From the NCBI GenBank assembly GCA_016795505.1, contig JAEUHH010000010.1:38271-102270 (forward strand): DNA of 64,000 nt, written 5' to 3'. Under the pieces are notes generated by a model, which had not been told where the DNA came from, ran no database searches, and saw nothing but the letters and a program-made list of their open reading frames with translations. This document shows positions 43,681-52,592 of this stretch, one piece after another (positions within the stretch are counted from its first letter, which is position 1; each line of letters opens with the position of its first letter). This DNA comes from Verrucomicrobiales bacterium. Its GTDB lineage: Bacteria; Verrucomicrobiota; Verrucomicrobiia; Verrucomicrobiales; DEV007. Position numbers and translations under genes: made by a program.

Positions 43681-44060
43681 CCGGGGCCGATCGCCCGGTG
43701 GCGGATCGTGCGGGTCTGGCGGTTTTGGTCATCCTCGACGATGACCACCACCGGATCGAGCGCGTCGAACTCCTCCGGCGTCACCCAGGCTTCGGCCAGG
43801 ATGATGATCTTGTCGCCCCTTTGGAAATGCCGCGCCGGCGGACCGTTCAGGCAGATCTGCCCCTGGCCGCGTTCACCGGCCATCACGTAGGTCTGCCAAA
43901 AGACGCCGTTCGACACATTGGTGATGTTCACATACTGAAACGGCCGGATGCCGCTGAGATCGAGCAGCTCGGGATCGATGGTGATGGAGCCGACGTAGTT
44001 CAGATCCGCCTCGGTGACCGTGGCGCGATGGATTTTGGCGATGCAGGCGCGGAGGAGCAT
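43623..44060 (-). CDS. panD: Aspartate 1-decarboxylase
   Basis: 145 aa from the ATG at 44060. Makes beta-alanine for coenzyme A. It is translated as a proenzyme that self-cleaves between Gly24 and Ser25 in YVGSITID to form the pyruvoyl group; LRACIAKIHRATVTEADLNY, the NGVFWQTYVMAGERG segment and AIIL-type strands match the family. The last roughly 25 residues (Gly/Ala/Ser-rich) exceed the usual length and are encoded in the stretch that overlaps trhO. Confidence 0.93.
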   Translation of the reverse strand: MLLRACIAKIHRATVTEADLNYVGSITIDPELLDLSGIRPFQYVNITNVSNGVFWQTYVMAGERGQGQICLNGPPARHFQRGDKIIILAEAWVTPEEFDALDPVVVIVEDDQNRQTRTIRHRAIGPGQTGEDAGGGAGAGASSDS

Positions 44061-44533
44061 GGGGAGAGCCGGAAAAGTCAATGGATGGGGGTGGTTCGAT
44101 GCGGGTGGGCTAGGGATTGGGCCAAGGCCAGACGCTCGGCAGCGTCCGGCCGGCGGATCATCGCCCCTTGCCCCGGGGAGTCCGGTCGAAAGCGCGTCCT
44201 CTCACCGTCGGTTTGGGAGTTCTGCATCGCGTGCCATGATGGGGGAGGGCAGGCGGGCTGGTCAACTGAAAAGGACGACCTGAGGCTCTTCTGCCGCGGC
44301 CCTGACCGGAAGCTGCGCCAGTATGACGGGAGGCAGGAGTGGGGTACGGCGTTTCGAGGGTAAAGGAGAATCTTCCGGATCTCTGCCGCAGAGGCAGGGC
44401 GGAGCGGGGGTGTAAAGGCGGGCGCATCATGACGAATCGAAGTTGCCCCGGGTCCACCCTTCAGCTATAGAAAACGGAGCCATGGGCTAAGCCAATCGCC
44501 CGGTCTTGAGCCACGCCAGCAAGGACGAAAACC
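44061..44533. other. Intergenic region without a convincing gene
   Basis: 473 bp between panD and the restriction remnants. Open frames on both strands lack recognisable features. It presumably holds the panD promoter (leftward). Confidence 0.5.
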
Positions 44534-44974
44534 ATGCCTGAAACACCTGAACAAGAAGCCCGACGCGTGATCGACGCCCAGTTGGTGGCGGCGGGTTGGG
44601 TCGTTCAGACTCTCGACCAGATCAATCTCTCCGCCGCTCGAGGCGTCGCGGTCCGGGAGATGCAATCCGAGGGTGGTCCGGCCGATTACGTCCTTTTTGT
44701 CGATGGCAAAGCTCTCGGGGTTCTTGAGGCCAAGAAAGCGGGCACGACCCTCTCCGGCGTCGCCGAGCAAAGCCAGCGCTACACTGCCGCGAAGAAGTGG
44801 ATCCCCCAGCGCTGGGCCGACCCGCTGCCCTTCACCTACGAGTCCACCGGCATCGAGACGAATTTCCGCGACCAGCGCGATCCGGATTCCCGCTCGCGCC
44901 CGGTCTTTGCCTTTCACACGCCCGAGTACCTTCTCGAACTCGTCCGGCAGCCCGACACCCTTCGTGCCCGCCTT
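44534..44974 (+). pseudogene. hsdR: Type I restriction enzyme HsdR, 5' fragment
   Basis: About the first 147 residues of an HsdR subunit: EQEARRVIDAQLVAAGWVVQTLDQINLSAARGVAVREMQSEGGPADYVLFVDGKALGVLEAKKAG, which includes the D...E-AKK nuclease core (PADYVLFVDGK, LGVLEAKK), then FTYESTGIETNFRDQRDP. Homology stops near 44974-44985, where the DNA switches to a zeta-toxin-like gene in another frame. The helicase domains are absent, so it is a dead fragment. The frame runs on to 45271 as nonsense. Confidence 0.85.
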
Positions 44975-45527
44975 CGCCGCCGGCCGTCTCATGCTGGCGC
45001 GGATCGGGGAGCTCATCACCGCCGGGAAGAGTTTCGCCTTCGAGACCACGCTCTCCACCCGCTCCTGGCTGCGTCTTATCCCCGGGTGGAAGTCCCTCGG
45101 CTACCGCGTGAAACTCTACTTTCTCAGTCTGCCCGATCCGGACTTCGCCCTTCGGCGGGTCGAGCGACGGGTTCGACTCGGAGGTCATGCCATCCCGCCG
45201 GACACCGTCCGCCGCCGCTTTACGCGGGGGCTGGAAAATCTGCGCCACGGCTACCTGAGCCTTGTCGATGAATGGGCTATCTATGATGCTTCCGGGGATC
45301 CGCCGGTCCTGCTCGAAACCGGAGACAACCGCCCGCCTGAACGCCTCATGGAAGACTCCACCGAATACCGCACACCGCCGCGCCCGGTGGCGCCGCTGGA
45401 CGACCCCGACTTCATCGGCGCTGAAGCCGCCCTTCGCCGCGGTTCCGCCAAGGCGGTCGCTCGCGACCGGGCCGCCGGACTGGAACCCGTCGTGCGCCAA
45501 CCTGAAATTGCGGAACCGAAACCCTGA
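44967..45527 (+). pseudogene. Zeta-toxin-family (COG4185-like) gene, 5'-truncated
   Basis: From about 44967 the frame encodes AFAAGRLMLARIGELITAGKSFAFETTLSTRSW... and DFALRRVERRVRLGGHAIPPDTVRRRFTRGLENL, close to the C-terminal two-thirds of stand-alone zeta-like kinases. The N-terminal Walker A (GPNGAGKTT) has been replaced by the hsdR fragment in a different frame, so it cannot bind ATP normally. An ATG at 44991 could start a short product. It seems to be one partner of a deletion junction. Confidence 0.8.
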
Positions 45528-45805
45528 TGGCCGCCAAGGCTGGCAAAGTGGCCGCGGCGTCCCGCCGCAGTTCTTCAGCAGATCAGAGGCAGGATGCCTC
45601 TGCCACTTTCAAGAAGTTCACCTACGAAGAGATCGTCGCCCGCGACAAAGCCAACCTCGACATCTTTTGGTTGAAGGATGAGAGCCTCGAAGACAGTGAA
45701 AACCTCCCCGCCCCGGCCGTCCCCGCTGCCGAAATCGTGGAGAGCCTCGAAGCGGCACTCGCGGAGTTTCGGGCGGTGGAGGAGGCTTTGGCGTCCGATC
45801 AATAG
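45527..45805 (+). pseudogene. HsdM C-terminal remnant
   Basis: 92 codons. From about residue 28, FKKFTYEEIVARDKANLDIFWLKDESLEDSENLPAP and EIVESLEAALAEFRAVEEAL match the C-terminal end of type I methyltransferase HsdM subunits. The first 27 residues (Ala/Ser-rich) are unrelated. The ATG overlaps the preceding stop (TGATG). The catalytic NPPF part is missing. A short product could still be made but cannot methylate. Confidence 0.75.
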
Positions 45806-45811
45806 GTTACC

Positions 45812-46090
45812 ATGATCCAGTCCTTCGCCGATGCCGACACCGAGCAGCTGTTCCGGGAGGAGCGGAACCCGCGTTTTCATGCGGTCGCCCGGGTGGCCCT
45901 GCGCAAGTTGATCCAGATGAACCGGGCGGGCCGCCTCACCGACCTTGCGGTGCCACCGGGCAACCGGCTCCAAGCCCTGCGCGGCGACCTGACCGGCCTT
46001 CACTCGATCCGGATCAATGACCAATGGCTGTTGGTCTTTCGCTGGACCGAATCGGGACCCGCCGAGGACCGCATCTTGGATTACCATTGA
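45812..46090 (+). CDS. higB: HigB-type toxin (RelE superfamily)
   Basis: 92 aa. [47 protein letters not shown] and the C-terminal DYH match the killer protein of plasmid-maintenance systems, which cleaves mRNA on ribosomes. It is followed by higA after 31 bp in toxin-first order. It appears full-length. Confidence 0.9.
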   Translation: MIQSFADADTEQLFREERNPRFHAVARVALRKLIQMNRAGRLTDLAVPPGNRLQALRGDLTGLHSIRINDQWLLVFRWTESGPAEDRILDYH

Positions 46091-46121
46091 CCGCACCCTT
46101 ATGGCGTCATGCGTTACAGCC

Positions 46122-46415
46122 ATGAATCCCCCCATCACCCCTGGTGAAATCCTGCTCGAGGACTATCTAGAGCCTATGGGGATCTCGCAGAACGCGATGG
46201 CACGGGCCATCGGGGTGCCTCCCCGGGCGATCAACGAGATCGTGCATGGCAGGCGCTCGATCACTCCGCAGATGTCGATCCGCTTCGGAGCCTTTTTCGG
46301 GCAGTCCGAGGATTTTTGGCATGGGCTCCAGGTCGAGTGCGAGTTCCGCGCCCTGCGGGGACGTGCCGCCGAGTTGACCCGCTACATCCAGCCGGCCTCG
46401 GCCCTGAAGTCGTGA
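46122..46415 (+). CDS. higA: HigA-type antitoxin
   Basis: 97 aa from the ATG at 46122 (an ATG at 46101 is the alternative). [66 protein letters not shown] is a classical HigA XRE-type helix-turn-helix. It should neutralise HigB and repress the pair. The adjacent restriction debris points to a defence/accessory hotspot. Confidence 0.92.
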   Translation: MNPPITPGEILLEDYLEPMGISQNAMARAIGVPPRAINEIVHGRRSITPQMSIRFGAFFGQSEDFWHGLQVECEFRALRGRAAELTRYIQPASALKS

Positions 46416-46528
46416 GCAAGGACGAGGTGTCTAAGCGGACCCTCACGTCCTGTGTCCGCGACGGGTCGGACCGTCATTACGTCCAGAGCGGCTGGCTCGG
46501 GGGGCTTCGGCTGGGTCAAACGAACGGC

Positions 46529-47623
46529 TCAAACAAAGGGTTTCTTCACCACCTGGGCGGCGAAGCGGCGGCCGCGGACTTCGATCTCCAGGGCGGTGCC
46601 CGGCCGGGCCAGGGCGGCGGGGAGGTAGGCGAGGCCGATGCCGATGCCGAGGGTGGGGGAGAGCGAGCCGCTCGTCAGCGCGGCCACCGGCTCGGTGCCG
46701 CCGGGGATGAAGACGGCGTAGTCGTGGCGGGGCGGGGGACCCTTGTCGATCTGGCGGATGGCCGACAGCTTCACGGCCGGGCCGTCGGCCTTCTGCCGGG
46801 CCAGCACCTCGTGGCCGACGAAGCCGCCGGGCTTGTCGAGGCTGACGAAAAATCCCAGTCCGGCCTCGATCGGGGTGTGGACGGCATCGAGGTCGGAGCC
46901 GTTCAGCGGGTAGCACTTCTCCAGCCGCAGGGTGTCGCGCGCGCCGAGGCCGCAGGGGATCGCCCCGGCCTCCAGGGCGCGGGCGAACCATTCGCTGATC
47001 TGCTCGACCGGGGCGAAGAGCTCAAAGCCATCCTCACCGGTGTAGCCGGTGCGGCAGACGAGGCAGGCGTCGTGGCGGGCGATGCCATTGCGCGGGGGCA
47101 GGGGCGTCTCGCCGCTGGCCATCTTTTCCCACACGGCTGCGGCCCCGGGGCCCTGGATGGCCAGTCCGCCGTAGTCGTCGCTCTCGTCGGTCAATTGCAG
47201 GCCGGGCGCGAGGTGCTCGGCGAGCCAGGAGGCGTCCTCGGCGACTTTGGAGGCATTGACGACCAGGAAATACTCTGTGTCTCCGGTACGGTAGAGGATG
47301 AGGTCGTCGATGACGCCGCCGGCGGGGTTGAGCATCAGGGTATACTGGCCCTCGCCGAGGCCCATGCGGCTCACGTCATTGGTCAACAGGCCGTTCAGCC
47401 AGTCGGCGGCGCCGTCGCCGGCGATCCAGATCTGGCCCATGTGGGAGATGTCGAAGACTCCGCAGGATTCCCGCACGGCGCGGTGCTCCGGGAGGATGCC
47501 GGCGTATTGGATCGGCATTTCCCAACCTGCGAAGGGGGCGAACTTCGCGCCGAGCCGGGCGTGTTCGGCGGCCAGGGGCGAGGGGCGGGCGGGAACAGGG
47601 TCGGCGTCGGTGTGCGGGTCCAT
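46529..47623 (-). CDS. gcvT: Glycine cleavage system T protein (aminomethyltransferase)
   Basis: 364 aa. Moves the methylene group from the lipoyl-bound intermediate of glycine to tetrahydrofolate. AEHARLGAKFAPFAGWEMPIQYAG, ESCGVFDISHMGQIWIAGDGA and the C-terminal EVRGRRFAAQVVKKPFV are typical. No gcvH or gcvP neighbours, so the other subunits must be elsewhere. Confidence 0.95.
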   Translation of the reverse strand: MDPHTDADPVPARPSPLAAEHARLGAKFAPFAGWEMPIQYAGILPEHRAVRESCGVFDISHMGQIWIAGDGAADWLNGLLTNDVSRMGLGEGQYTLMLNPAGGVIDDLILYRTGDTEYFLVVNASKVAEDASWLAEHLAPGLQLTDESDDYGGLAIQGPGAAAVWEKMASGETPLPPRNGIARHDACLVCRTGYTGEDGFELFAPVEQISEWFARALEAGAIPCGLGARDTLRLEKCYPLNGSDLDAVHTPIEAGLGFFVSLDKPGGFVGHEVLARQKADGPAVKLSAIRQIDKGPPPRHDYAVFIPGGTEPVAALTSGSLSPTLGIGIGLAYLPAALARPGTALEIEVRGRRFAAQVVKKPFV

Positions 47624-47774
47624 CGGAATCGGGTGTGGGGCGGGTCGCGGTCTATGTGCGTCCCGCGGGGGCGCTTGTCAATCGGGTGCCGACCGCCCTT
47701 GTTGCCGTCGCCGGGCGTGGTATCCTGCCCGGCCGCCGTCTGTCCGGCTTTTCGTCCCCCCTCACTGTTTCGTC

Positions 47775-48587
47775 ATGCCCATGCCCTCCGGTCGCAGTCT
47801 CATCGCCAGTGCCGAACGCCGGCTCGGTCACCTCGCGATTCCGCACCTCGTCCGCTGGATCGGCGTGTTCCAGGCGGCGGTGTGGGCGCTCAACCTCTTC
47901 AGCCCGACGCTGAACGAGTATCTCTTCTTCGATCGCGACGCCATCTTCCGGGGCGAGGTCTGGCGGCTCTTTGCCTTCATCTTCATCCCGGGCACCACCA
48001 GTCCGCTGCTGATCCTGTTCGCGGTGTTCTTTCTCTGGTTCATCAGCGATGGCCTCGAGCATGAGTGGGGCGCGTTCCGGGTGAATCTCTACGTCTTCGC
48101 GACCGTTTTCTGCCTCATGATGCTGGGACTGATGCCCGTGGTGGGCATGGTGGTGAACTTCGCGACGACCTTCCTCTTTTTCTCGACCCTGTTCTTTGCC
48201 TTCGCCGCCATCTACCCGGACCAGATCATCAATCTGTTCGCCATCATCCCGGTCAAGGCCAAGTGGCTCGCCCTGGCCAATGCCGCCATGCTGCTCTATC
48301 AGGTCATGATGGTCCCGCCGTTCATCCTCTCCGTGGCGGCCGGGCTGCTCCCGTTCATCGTCGTCTTTGTGCCCGGCTTCATCCGCGACTTCAAGAGGCA
48401 AAGCGATGCCGCCACCCGCCGCGCCGCCTTTCAGGAGCGGACCAAGCCCGCCCCGGGCGATGCCTTCCACACCTGTGCCGCCTGCGGCGCCACCGACACG
48501 TCGCATCCGGAGCGCGAGTTCCGCGTCGCCGCCGACGGCGAGGAATACTGCGACGCCTGCCGGGCCGGGCGTGCGGTGGAAAACTAA
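47775..48587 (+). CDS. Rhomboid-like membrane protein lacking the catalytic Ser, with C-terminal zinc ribbon
   Basis: 270 aa from the ATG at 47775; the frame is open far upstream but only as antisense of gcvT. About six hydrophobic segments between residues 35 and 205, with FRGEVWRLFAFIFIP and the ISDGLEHEWGAFRVN loop resembling rhomboid/derlin-type proteins. The GxSG nucleophile motif is absent. A CAACG...CDAC zinc-ribbon-like tail (about 237-265) follows. Probably a non-proteolytic member of the superfamily. Confidence 0.7.
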   Translation: MPMPSGRSLIASAERRLGHLAIPHLVRWIGVFQAAVWALNLFSPTLNEYLFFDRDAIFRGEVWRLFAFIFIPGTTSPLLILFAVFFLWFISDGLEHEWGAFRVNLYVFATVFCLMMLGLMPVVGMVVNFATTFLFFSTLFFAFAAIYPDQIINLFAIIPVKAKWLALANAAMLLYQVMMVPPFILSVAAGLLPFIVVFVPGFIRDFKRQSDAATRRAAFQERTKPAPGDAFHTCAACGATDTSHPEREFRVAADGEEYCDACRAGRAVEN

Positions 48588-48611
48588 GCTGCTACTTTTC
48601 CCGATCCTTCC

Positions 48612-51032
48612 ATGTCCCTGCGCCTCTCCGCCGCCTGTCTGATCCTCGCCGGGGCCATCGCGTGGCCGGCGGGGGCCTTCGATCCGGCCAAGCTGAAGGC
48701 CATCGACCGCGCCATCGGGGACGCGATCGACCGGGGCGAAATCCCCGGCGCCGTCTTCCGTCTGGAGCACCGGGGCGAAGTCTACGAGAAAGCCTACGGC
48801 CACCGCTCCCTGCTGCCGGAGAAGGAGCCGATGACGGCCGACACGATCTTCGACGCCGCCTCGCTGACCAAGGTGCTGGCCACCGCGCCGTCGGTCTCCC
48901 TGCTGGCGGACCGGGGCCGGCTCGATCTCGACGCGCCGGTCGTGAGCCTGCTGCCCGAGTTCGCGCCGAAGGGGGAGCTGCGGCCGTTGTTCCGCGACAA
49001 GTTCGACACCCGCGCCGACACCGTCGCGCACCGGGCGCTGGTCACGGTGCGCCAGCTGCTCACCCACTGCTCGGGGCTGCCGCCCTCCATTTCCACCCAG
49101 GATGAGCCGTGGTGGGGGCACCGCAATGGAGTGCGCCGCTGCCTGACTGCGCCGCTGATCGCCCGGCCGGGCACGGCGTTCCGCTACTCCGACATCAATT
49201 ACATCCTGCTCGGCGAGATCGTCCGCCGCGTCTCCGGCCGGCCGGTCGATGCCTTCGCGGCGGAGGAGATCTTCGCTCCGCTCGGCATGAGCGACACCGG
49301 CTACCGGCCCGCCACGCACCTGGGGGCGCGCCTCGCTCCCACCGAGGCGCTCGGGGCCTACGGCGTGATCCGCGGCGAGGTGCACGATCCCACCGCCCGC
49401 CGGATGGAGGGCGTTGCTGGACACGCCGGGTTGTTCACCACCGCGGCCGATGTGGCGCGTTATGCCGCCGCCTTTCTCCCCGGCGCCGGGTCGCCGGTTT
49501 TTCGCCCCGAGTTGGCCGCCGAAATGACGCGGGTCCAGTCTCCGGAAACGCTGCCGGCGCGTCGCGGCCTGGGCTGGGACATCGACTCGGCCTTTTCCTA
49601 TCAGCGTGGTGAGGTGTTTCCGGTGGGCGGCTTCGGCCACACCGGCTGGACTGGCACCAGCATCTGGGTCGATCCCGGCTCCGCGACCGTCGTGGTGCTC
49701 CTGGCGAATCGGAATCACCCGTCGGAGTCGGGCAAGATCAAGGAACTCCGCATCCGCGTCGGCACCCTGGCGGCCGAGGCGGTGGGATTGAAGCCGCGGG
49801 CCGGGTCGCAGGCGGCGGCATTCCGATCAGACCCTGTCTCATCGCCGATCCAACAGGGTACCATCGGAAACCGAACCGCCGCCGGTGACCCGGCCGGGCC
49901 GGTGAAAAATGGCATCGATGTGCTGGCCGACGCGGACTTTGCGCCGCTGCGCGGTCTGACCATTGGGCTCATCACCAACCATACCGGCATCGACCGGGAG
50001 GGCCGCTCCACCATCGACCGGCTCCACGGCGCGCCGGGGGTGAAGGTGCGCGCGCTCTTTGCGCCCGAGCACGGCATCCGCGGCACGCTCGACCAGGCGA
50101 AGATCGACGACGGCACCGACGAGCGCACCGGTCTGCCCGTTTACAGCCTCTACAAAAACGAGACCCGCGCCCCCAGCCCGGCTCAGTTGGAGGGGTTGGA
50201 CGCGCTGGTCTTCGACATCCAGGACATCGGCTGCCGGTTCTACACCTACCTTTCCACGATGGGCAACGCGATGGAGGTGGCGGCGCGGGAGGGGAAGCGG
50301 TTTTTCGTCCTCGACCGGGTGAATCCCATCGACGGGATCGCCGTGGACGGTCCGGTGCGCGAGGGCGAAGCCAGCTTCACTGCCTGGCATCCGATTCCGG
50401 TGAGGCACGGCATGACGGCGGGGGAAATGGCCCGCCTGTTCGCCGCCGAGCGCCGGATGAAACTCGATCTGACGGTCATCCCGCTGGAGGGCTGGTCCCG
50501 GGCGATGCGCTTCGGCGACACGGGCCTGCCGTGGGTGAATCCCTCGCCGAACATGCGCAACGCCACCGCCGCGCTGCTCTATCCTGGCATCGGGCTGCTG
50601 GAGTTCTGCGCCCTGTCGGTCGGACGCGGCACGGAGCGGCCTTTTGAGCTGATCGGCGCACCCTACATCGATGAAAAGGCGCTCGCCGCCGATCTCGAGG
50701 CGGCGGAATTGAAAGGGCTGCGTTTCGAGCCGGTGCGGTTCACCCCCGGGGCGTCGGTGTTCGCCGGGGAATCGTGTGGCGGAGTGAGGATCGTCGTTAC
50801 CGATGCGGCGGCGTGCAATCCGCTCGATCTTGGCATGGTCCTGGCGGTCGCTTTGCAGAAGCGGTATGCGGGGCACCTAAAGCTTCGGGAGAAATACCCG
50901 ACCCTGCTGAAGCATCCCGCCACCCTGGAGGCCGTTGCGGCCGGGAAATCCGTCGCGGAGATCCGGCGGCTCTGGGAGCCGGCTTTGCAGGATTTCCGCC
51001 AGCGCCGTGCGGCGTTTCTGGCCTACGAGTGA
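48612..51032 (+). CDS. Serine-hydrolase (AmlC-like) fused to exo-N-acetylmuramidase (NamZ, DUF1343/GH171-like)
   Basis: 806 aa. Signal peptide (about residues 1-22); class C beta-lactamase-type domain (about 25-395) with SLTK nucleophile motif (84-87) and RYSDINY; then a linker containing a dispersed repeat (about 404-419); then DUF1343 (about 425-806) with PEHGIRG, DIQDIGCRFYTYLSTM and CGGVRI. In Bacillus the separate neighbours amlC (ybbE) and namZ (ybbC) belong to the cell-wall MurNAc recycling cluster. The fusion should act on muropeptides outside the cytoplasm. Substrate of the first domain (amidase or esterase) is uncertain. Confidence 0.87.
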   Translation: MSLRLSAACLILAGAIAWPAGAFDPAKLKAIDRAIGDAIDRGEIPGAVFRLEHRGEVYEKAYGHRSLLPEKEPMTADTIFDAASLTKVLATAPSVSLLADRGRLDLDAPVVSLLPEFAPKGELRPLFRDKFDTRADTVAHRALVTVRQLLTHCSGLPPSISTQDEPWWGHRNGVRRCLTAPLIARPGTAFRYSDINYILLGEIVRRVSGRPVDAFAAEEIFAPLGMSDTGYRPATHLGARLAPTEALGAYGVIRGEVHDPTARRMEGVAGHAGLFTTAADVARYAAAFLPGAGSPVFRPELAAEMTRVQSPETLPARRGLGWDIDSAFSYQRGEVFPVGGFGHTGWTGTSIWVDPGSATVVVLLANRNHPSESGKIKELRIRVGTLAAEAVGLKPRAGSQAAAFRSDPVSSPIQQGTIGNRTAAGDPAGPVKNGIDVLADADFAPLRGLTIGLITNHTGIDREGRSTIDRLHGAPGVKVRALFAPEHGIRGTLDQAKIDDGTDERTGLPVYSLYKNETRAPSPAQLEGLDALVFDIQDIGCRFYTYLSTMGNAMEVAAREGKRFFVLDRVNPIDGIAVDGPVREGEASFTAWHPIPVRHGMTAGEMARLFAAERRMKLDLTVIPLEGWSRAMRFGDTGLPWVNPSPNMRNATAALLYPGIGLLEFCALSVGRGTERPFELIGAPYIDEKALAADLEAAELKGLRFEPVRFTPGASVFAGESCGGVRIVVTDAAACNPLDLGMVLAVALQKRYAGHLKLREKYPTLLKHPATLEAVAAGKSVAEIRRLWEPALQDFRQRRAAFLAYE
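49823..49867 (+). repeat. Dispersed 22-bp repeat pair inside the fusion gene linker (locus 5)
   Basis: Starts CCGATCAGACCC, then TGTCTCATCG, followed by a second unit in inverted sense (CGATCCAACAGGGT, then ACCATCGG). It is translated in frame at the joint between the two enzyme domains. Confidence 0.9.
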
Positions 51033-51097
51033 TCCTCCGGATGGCGCGGAGGCGCGCCCCTTGCGCGGGGCGGTCATCGTGGTTTCGTTGACACACG

Positions 51098-51973
51098 ATG
51101 TCCCTGATCCGACTCCTTTCCCTGTTCTCTGTCCTGACGGTGGCGATGCCTGGTGGCCTCGCCGCCGAGAGTGAGCCGGCGCGTTATCCCGGGCTCCGGG
51201 AGATCCGGCTTGTCACCGATATCGAGGCAGTCAGGCCGGGCGAATCCTTCACCGTGGGGCTGTTGCTCCGGCATGAAGAGGGCTTCCACACCTACTGGAA
51301 GAGCCCCGGCATCGTCGGCGTCGCGCCCCACATTGAGTGGAAGGATCTGCCCGCCGGCTTTCAGCCCGGCGAGATCCAGTGGCCGGCCCCGCAGACCACG
51401 AAGATGGCCCAGCTCACCGCCTGGGGCTACGAGACGGACACCTGCCTGTTGATTCCCTTCACGGTGCCGGCCGATCTCGGCGACCGGGAGTCGGTGACGC
51501 TCAAAGCCCGGATCGGCTGGATGTGCTGCGCAACGAGTTGCCATCCCGGCTGGCATGAGTTCAGCCTGACGCTGCCGGTCCACCGCGACGCGTCGGCGCC
51601 AGTGGCGCGGGACGAGGAATGGAGTGCCATTTTTGCCGAGTCCCGCTCCCGGATGCCCGTGGCGGCGCCGGCGGGATGGCAGTTCACCGCCCGCGAGGTC
51701 GCCGCCGACTCGATCCAGCTCGTCGTCCACGCACCAGCGGACCAGCCCGGCGTCGATTTTTCGAAAGTGTATTTTTTCTGCGACGACAATCAGGTCGATT
51801 CCGACGAGCCGCAGCGTGTGGTGGAGCTCTCTGGCGTGCCCGGAGCGGTGCTGACCTTCACGAGGCCCGAGTTTGCGCCGGAAAAGCCCAAGGCCCTGTC
51901 CGGGGTGCTTTTCCACCCGGACGGCTGGCCGGGCACGAAATCGCGCTGGATTATTGCATCCGCGCCCTGGTAG
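51098..51973 (+). CDS. DsbD N-terminal-domain-like periplasmic protein
   Basis: 291 aa. Signal peptide (about residues 1-23), then an immunoglobulin-like DsbD-alpha type domain: VGLLLRHEEGFHTYWKSPGIVGVAPHIEW, PFTVPADLG and the thiol region GWMCCATSCHPGWHEFSLTLPV. It lacks the DsbD membrane and thioredoxin domains. It may receive reducing power for a periplasmic client. It lies 65 bp downstream of the fusion gene. Confidence 0.75.
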   Translation: MSLIRLLSLFSVLTVAMPGGLAAESEPARYPGLREIRLVTDIEAVRPGESFTVGLLLRHEEGFHTYWKSPGIVGVAPHIEWKDLPAGFQPGEIQWPAPQTTKMAQLTAWGYETDTCLLIPFTVPADLGDRESVTLKARIGWMCCATSCHPGWHEFSLTLPVHRDASAPVARDEEWSAIFAESRSRMPVAAPAGWQFTAREVAADSIQLVVHAPADQPGVDFSKVYFFCDDNQVDSDEPQRVVELSGVPGAVLTFTRPEFAPEKPKALSGVLFHPDGWPGTKSRWIIASAPW

Positions 51974-51989
51974 CGCTATCAGGTGCGCC

Positions 51990-52592
51990 ATGCCGAAGAA
52001 GGTATCGTCTCCCCAGAAATCGGGCCGCGGGAAAAACCCGGCTCCTCGTGCCGCCGCCGGGTCGGAGCTCTGCCAATCCGATTGGTGCGAGATCCGGTCG
52101 TCACCCATTCACGGTCGCGGCCTGTTCGCCACCCGGGACATCCCCGAGGGCACCCGCATCATCGAGTATCTCGGTGAACGGATCACCAAGGCCGAGTCGA
52201 ACCGCCGCGGCTGGGCCCAGCTCGACCGGGCCAAGGAAACGGGCGAAGCCGGCGTCTACCTCTTCGTGCTGAACAAGCGGCACGACATCGATGGCAACGT
52301 GCCGTGGAATGCCGCCCGGCTCATCAACCACAGTTGCGAGCCGAACTGCGAGTCGCAGATCATCCGCGGCAAGATCTGGATCATCGCCCTCCGCGACATC
52401 AAGAAGGAGGAGGAGCTTTTCTTCAATTACGGATTCGACCTGGAGGACTATGAGAGCCACCCCTGCGGCTGCGGGACGAAGTCGTGCGTCGGCTTCATCG
52501 CAGGCGAGGAGTATTGGAAAAAGCTGAAGAAGATCCTCGCCGATAAGGAGCGGAAACAGGCGGCTCCGAAAAAGAAGAGCAAGGCCGTCTAG
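51990..52592 (+). CDS. SET-domain protein lysine methyltransferase-like
   Basis: 200 aa from the ATG at 51990; an upstream in-frame start overlaps the previous gene. A full SET domain: HGRGLFATRDIPEGTRIIEYLGERIT, the pseudoknot motif ARLINHSCEPNCES (about residues 108-121), EELFFNYGFDLEDY and a post-SET CGCGTKSC zinc motif. The tail is Lys-rich. Eukaryote-like SET enzymes occur in Chlamydiae and Verrucomicrobia and can methylate DNA-binding proteins; the target here is unknown. Confidence 0.9.
   Translation: MPKKVSSPQKSGRGKNPAPRAAAGSELCQSDWCEIRSSPIHGRGLFATRDIPEGTRIIEYLGERITKAESNRRGWAQLDRAKETGEAGVYLFVLNKRHDIDGNVPWNAARLINHSCEPNCESQIIRGKIWIIALRDIKKEEELFFNYGFDLEDYESHPCGCGTKSCVGFIAGEEYWKKLKKILADKERKQAAPKKKSKAV

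Noticed and set aside
44158..44457. Minus-strand 99-residue frame in the panD-hsdR spacer
   Set aside because: No motif, Pro/Arg-rich, no start context; treated as non-coding.
47652..49718. 688-residue minus-strand frame
   Set aside because: Antisense of the rhomboid-like gene and the fusion gene; no motif.
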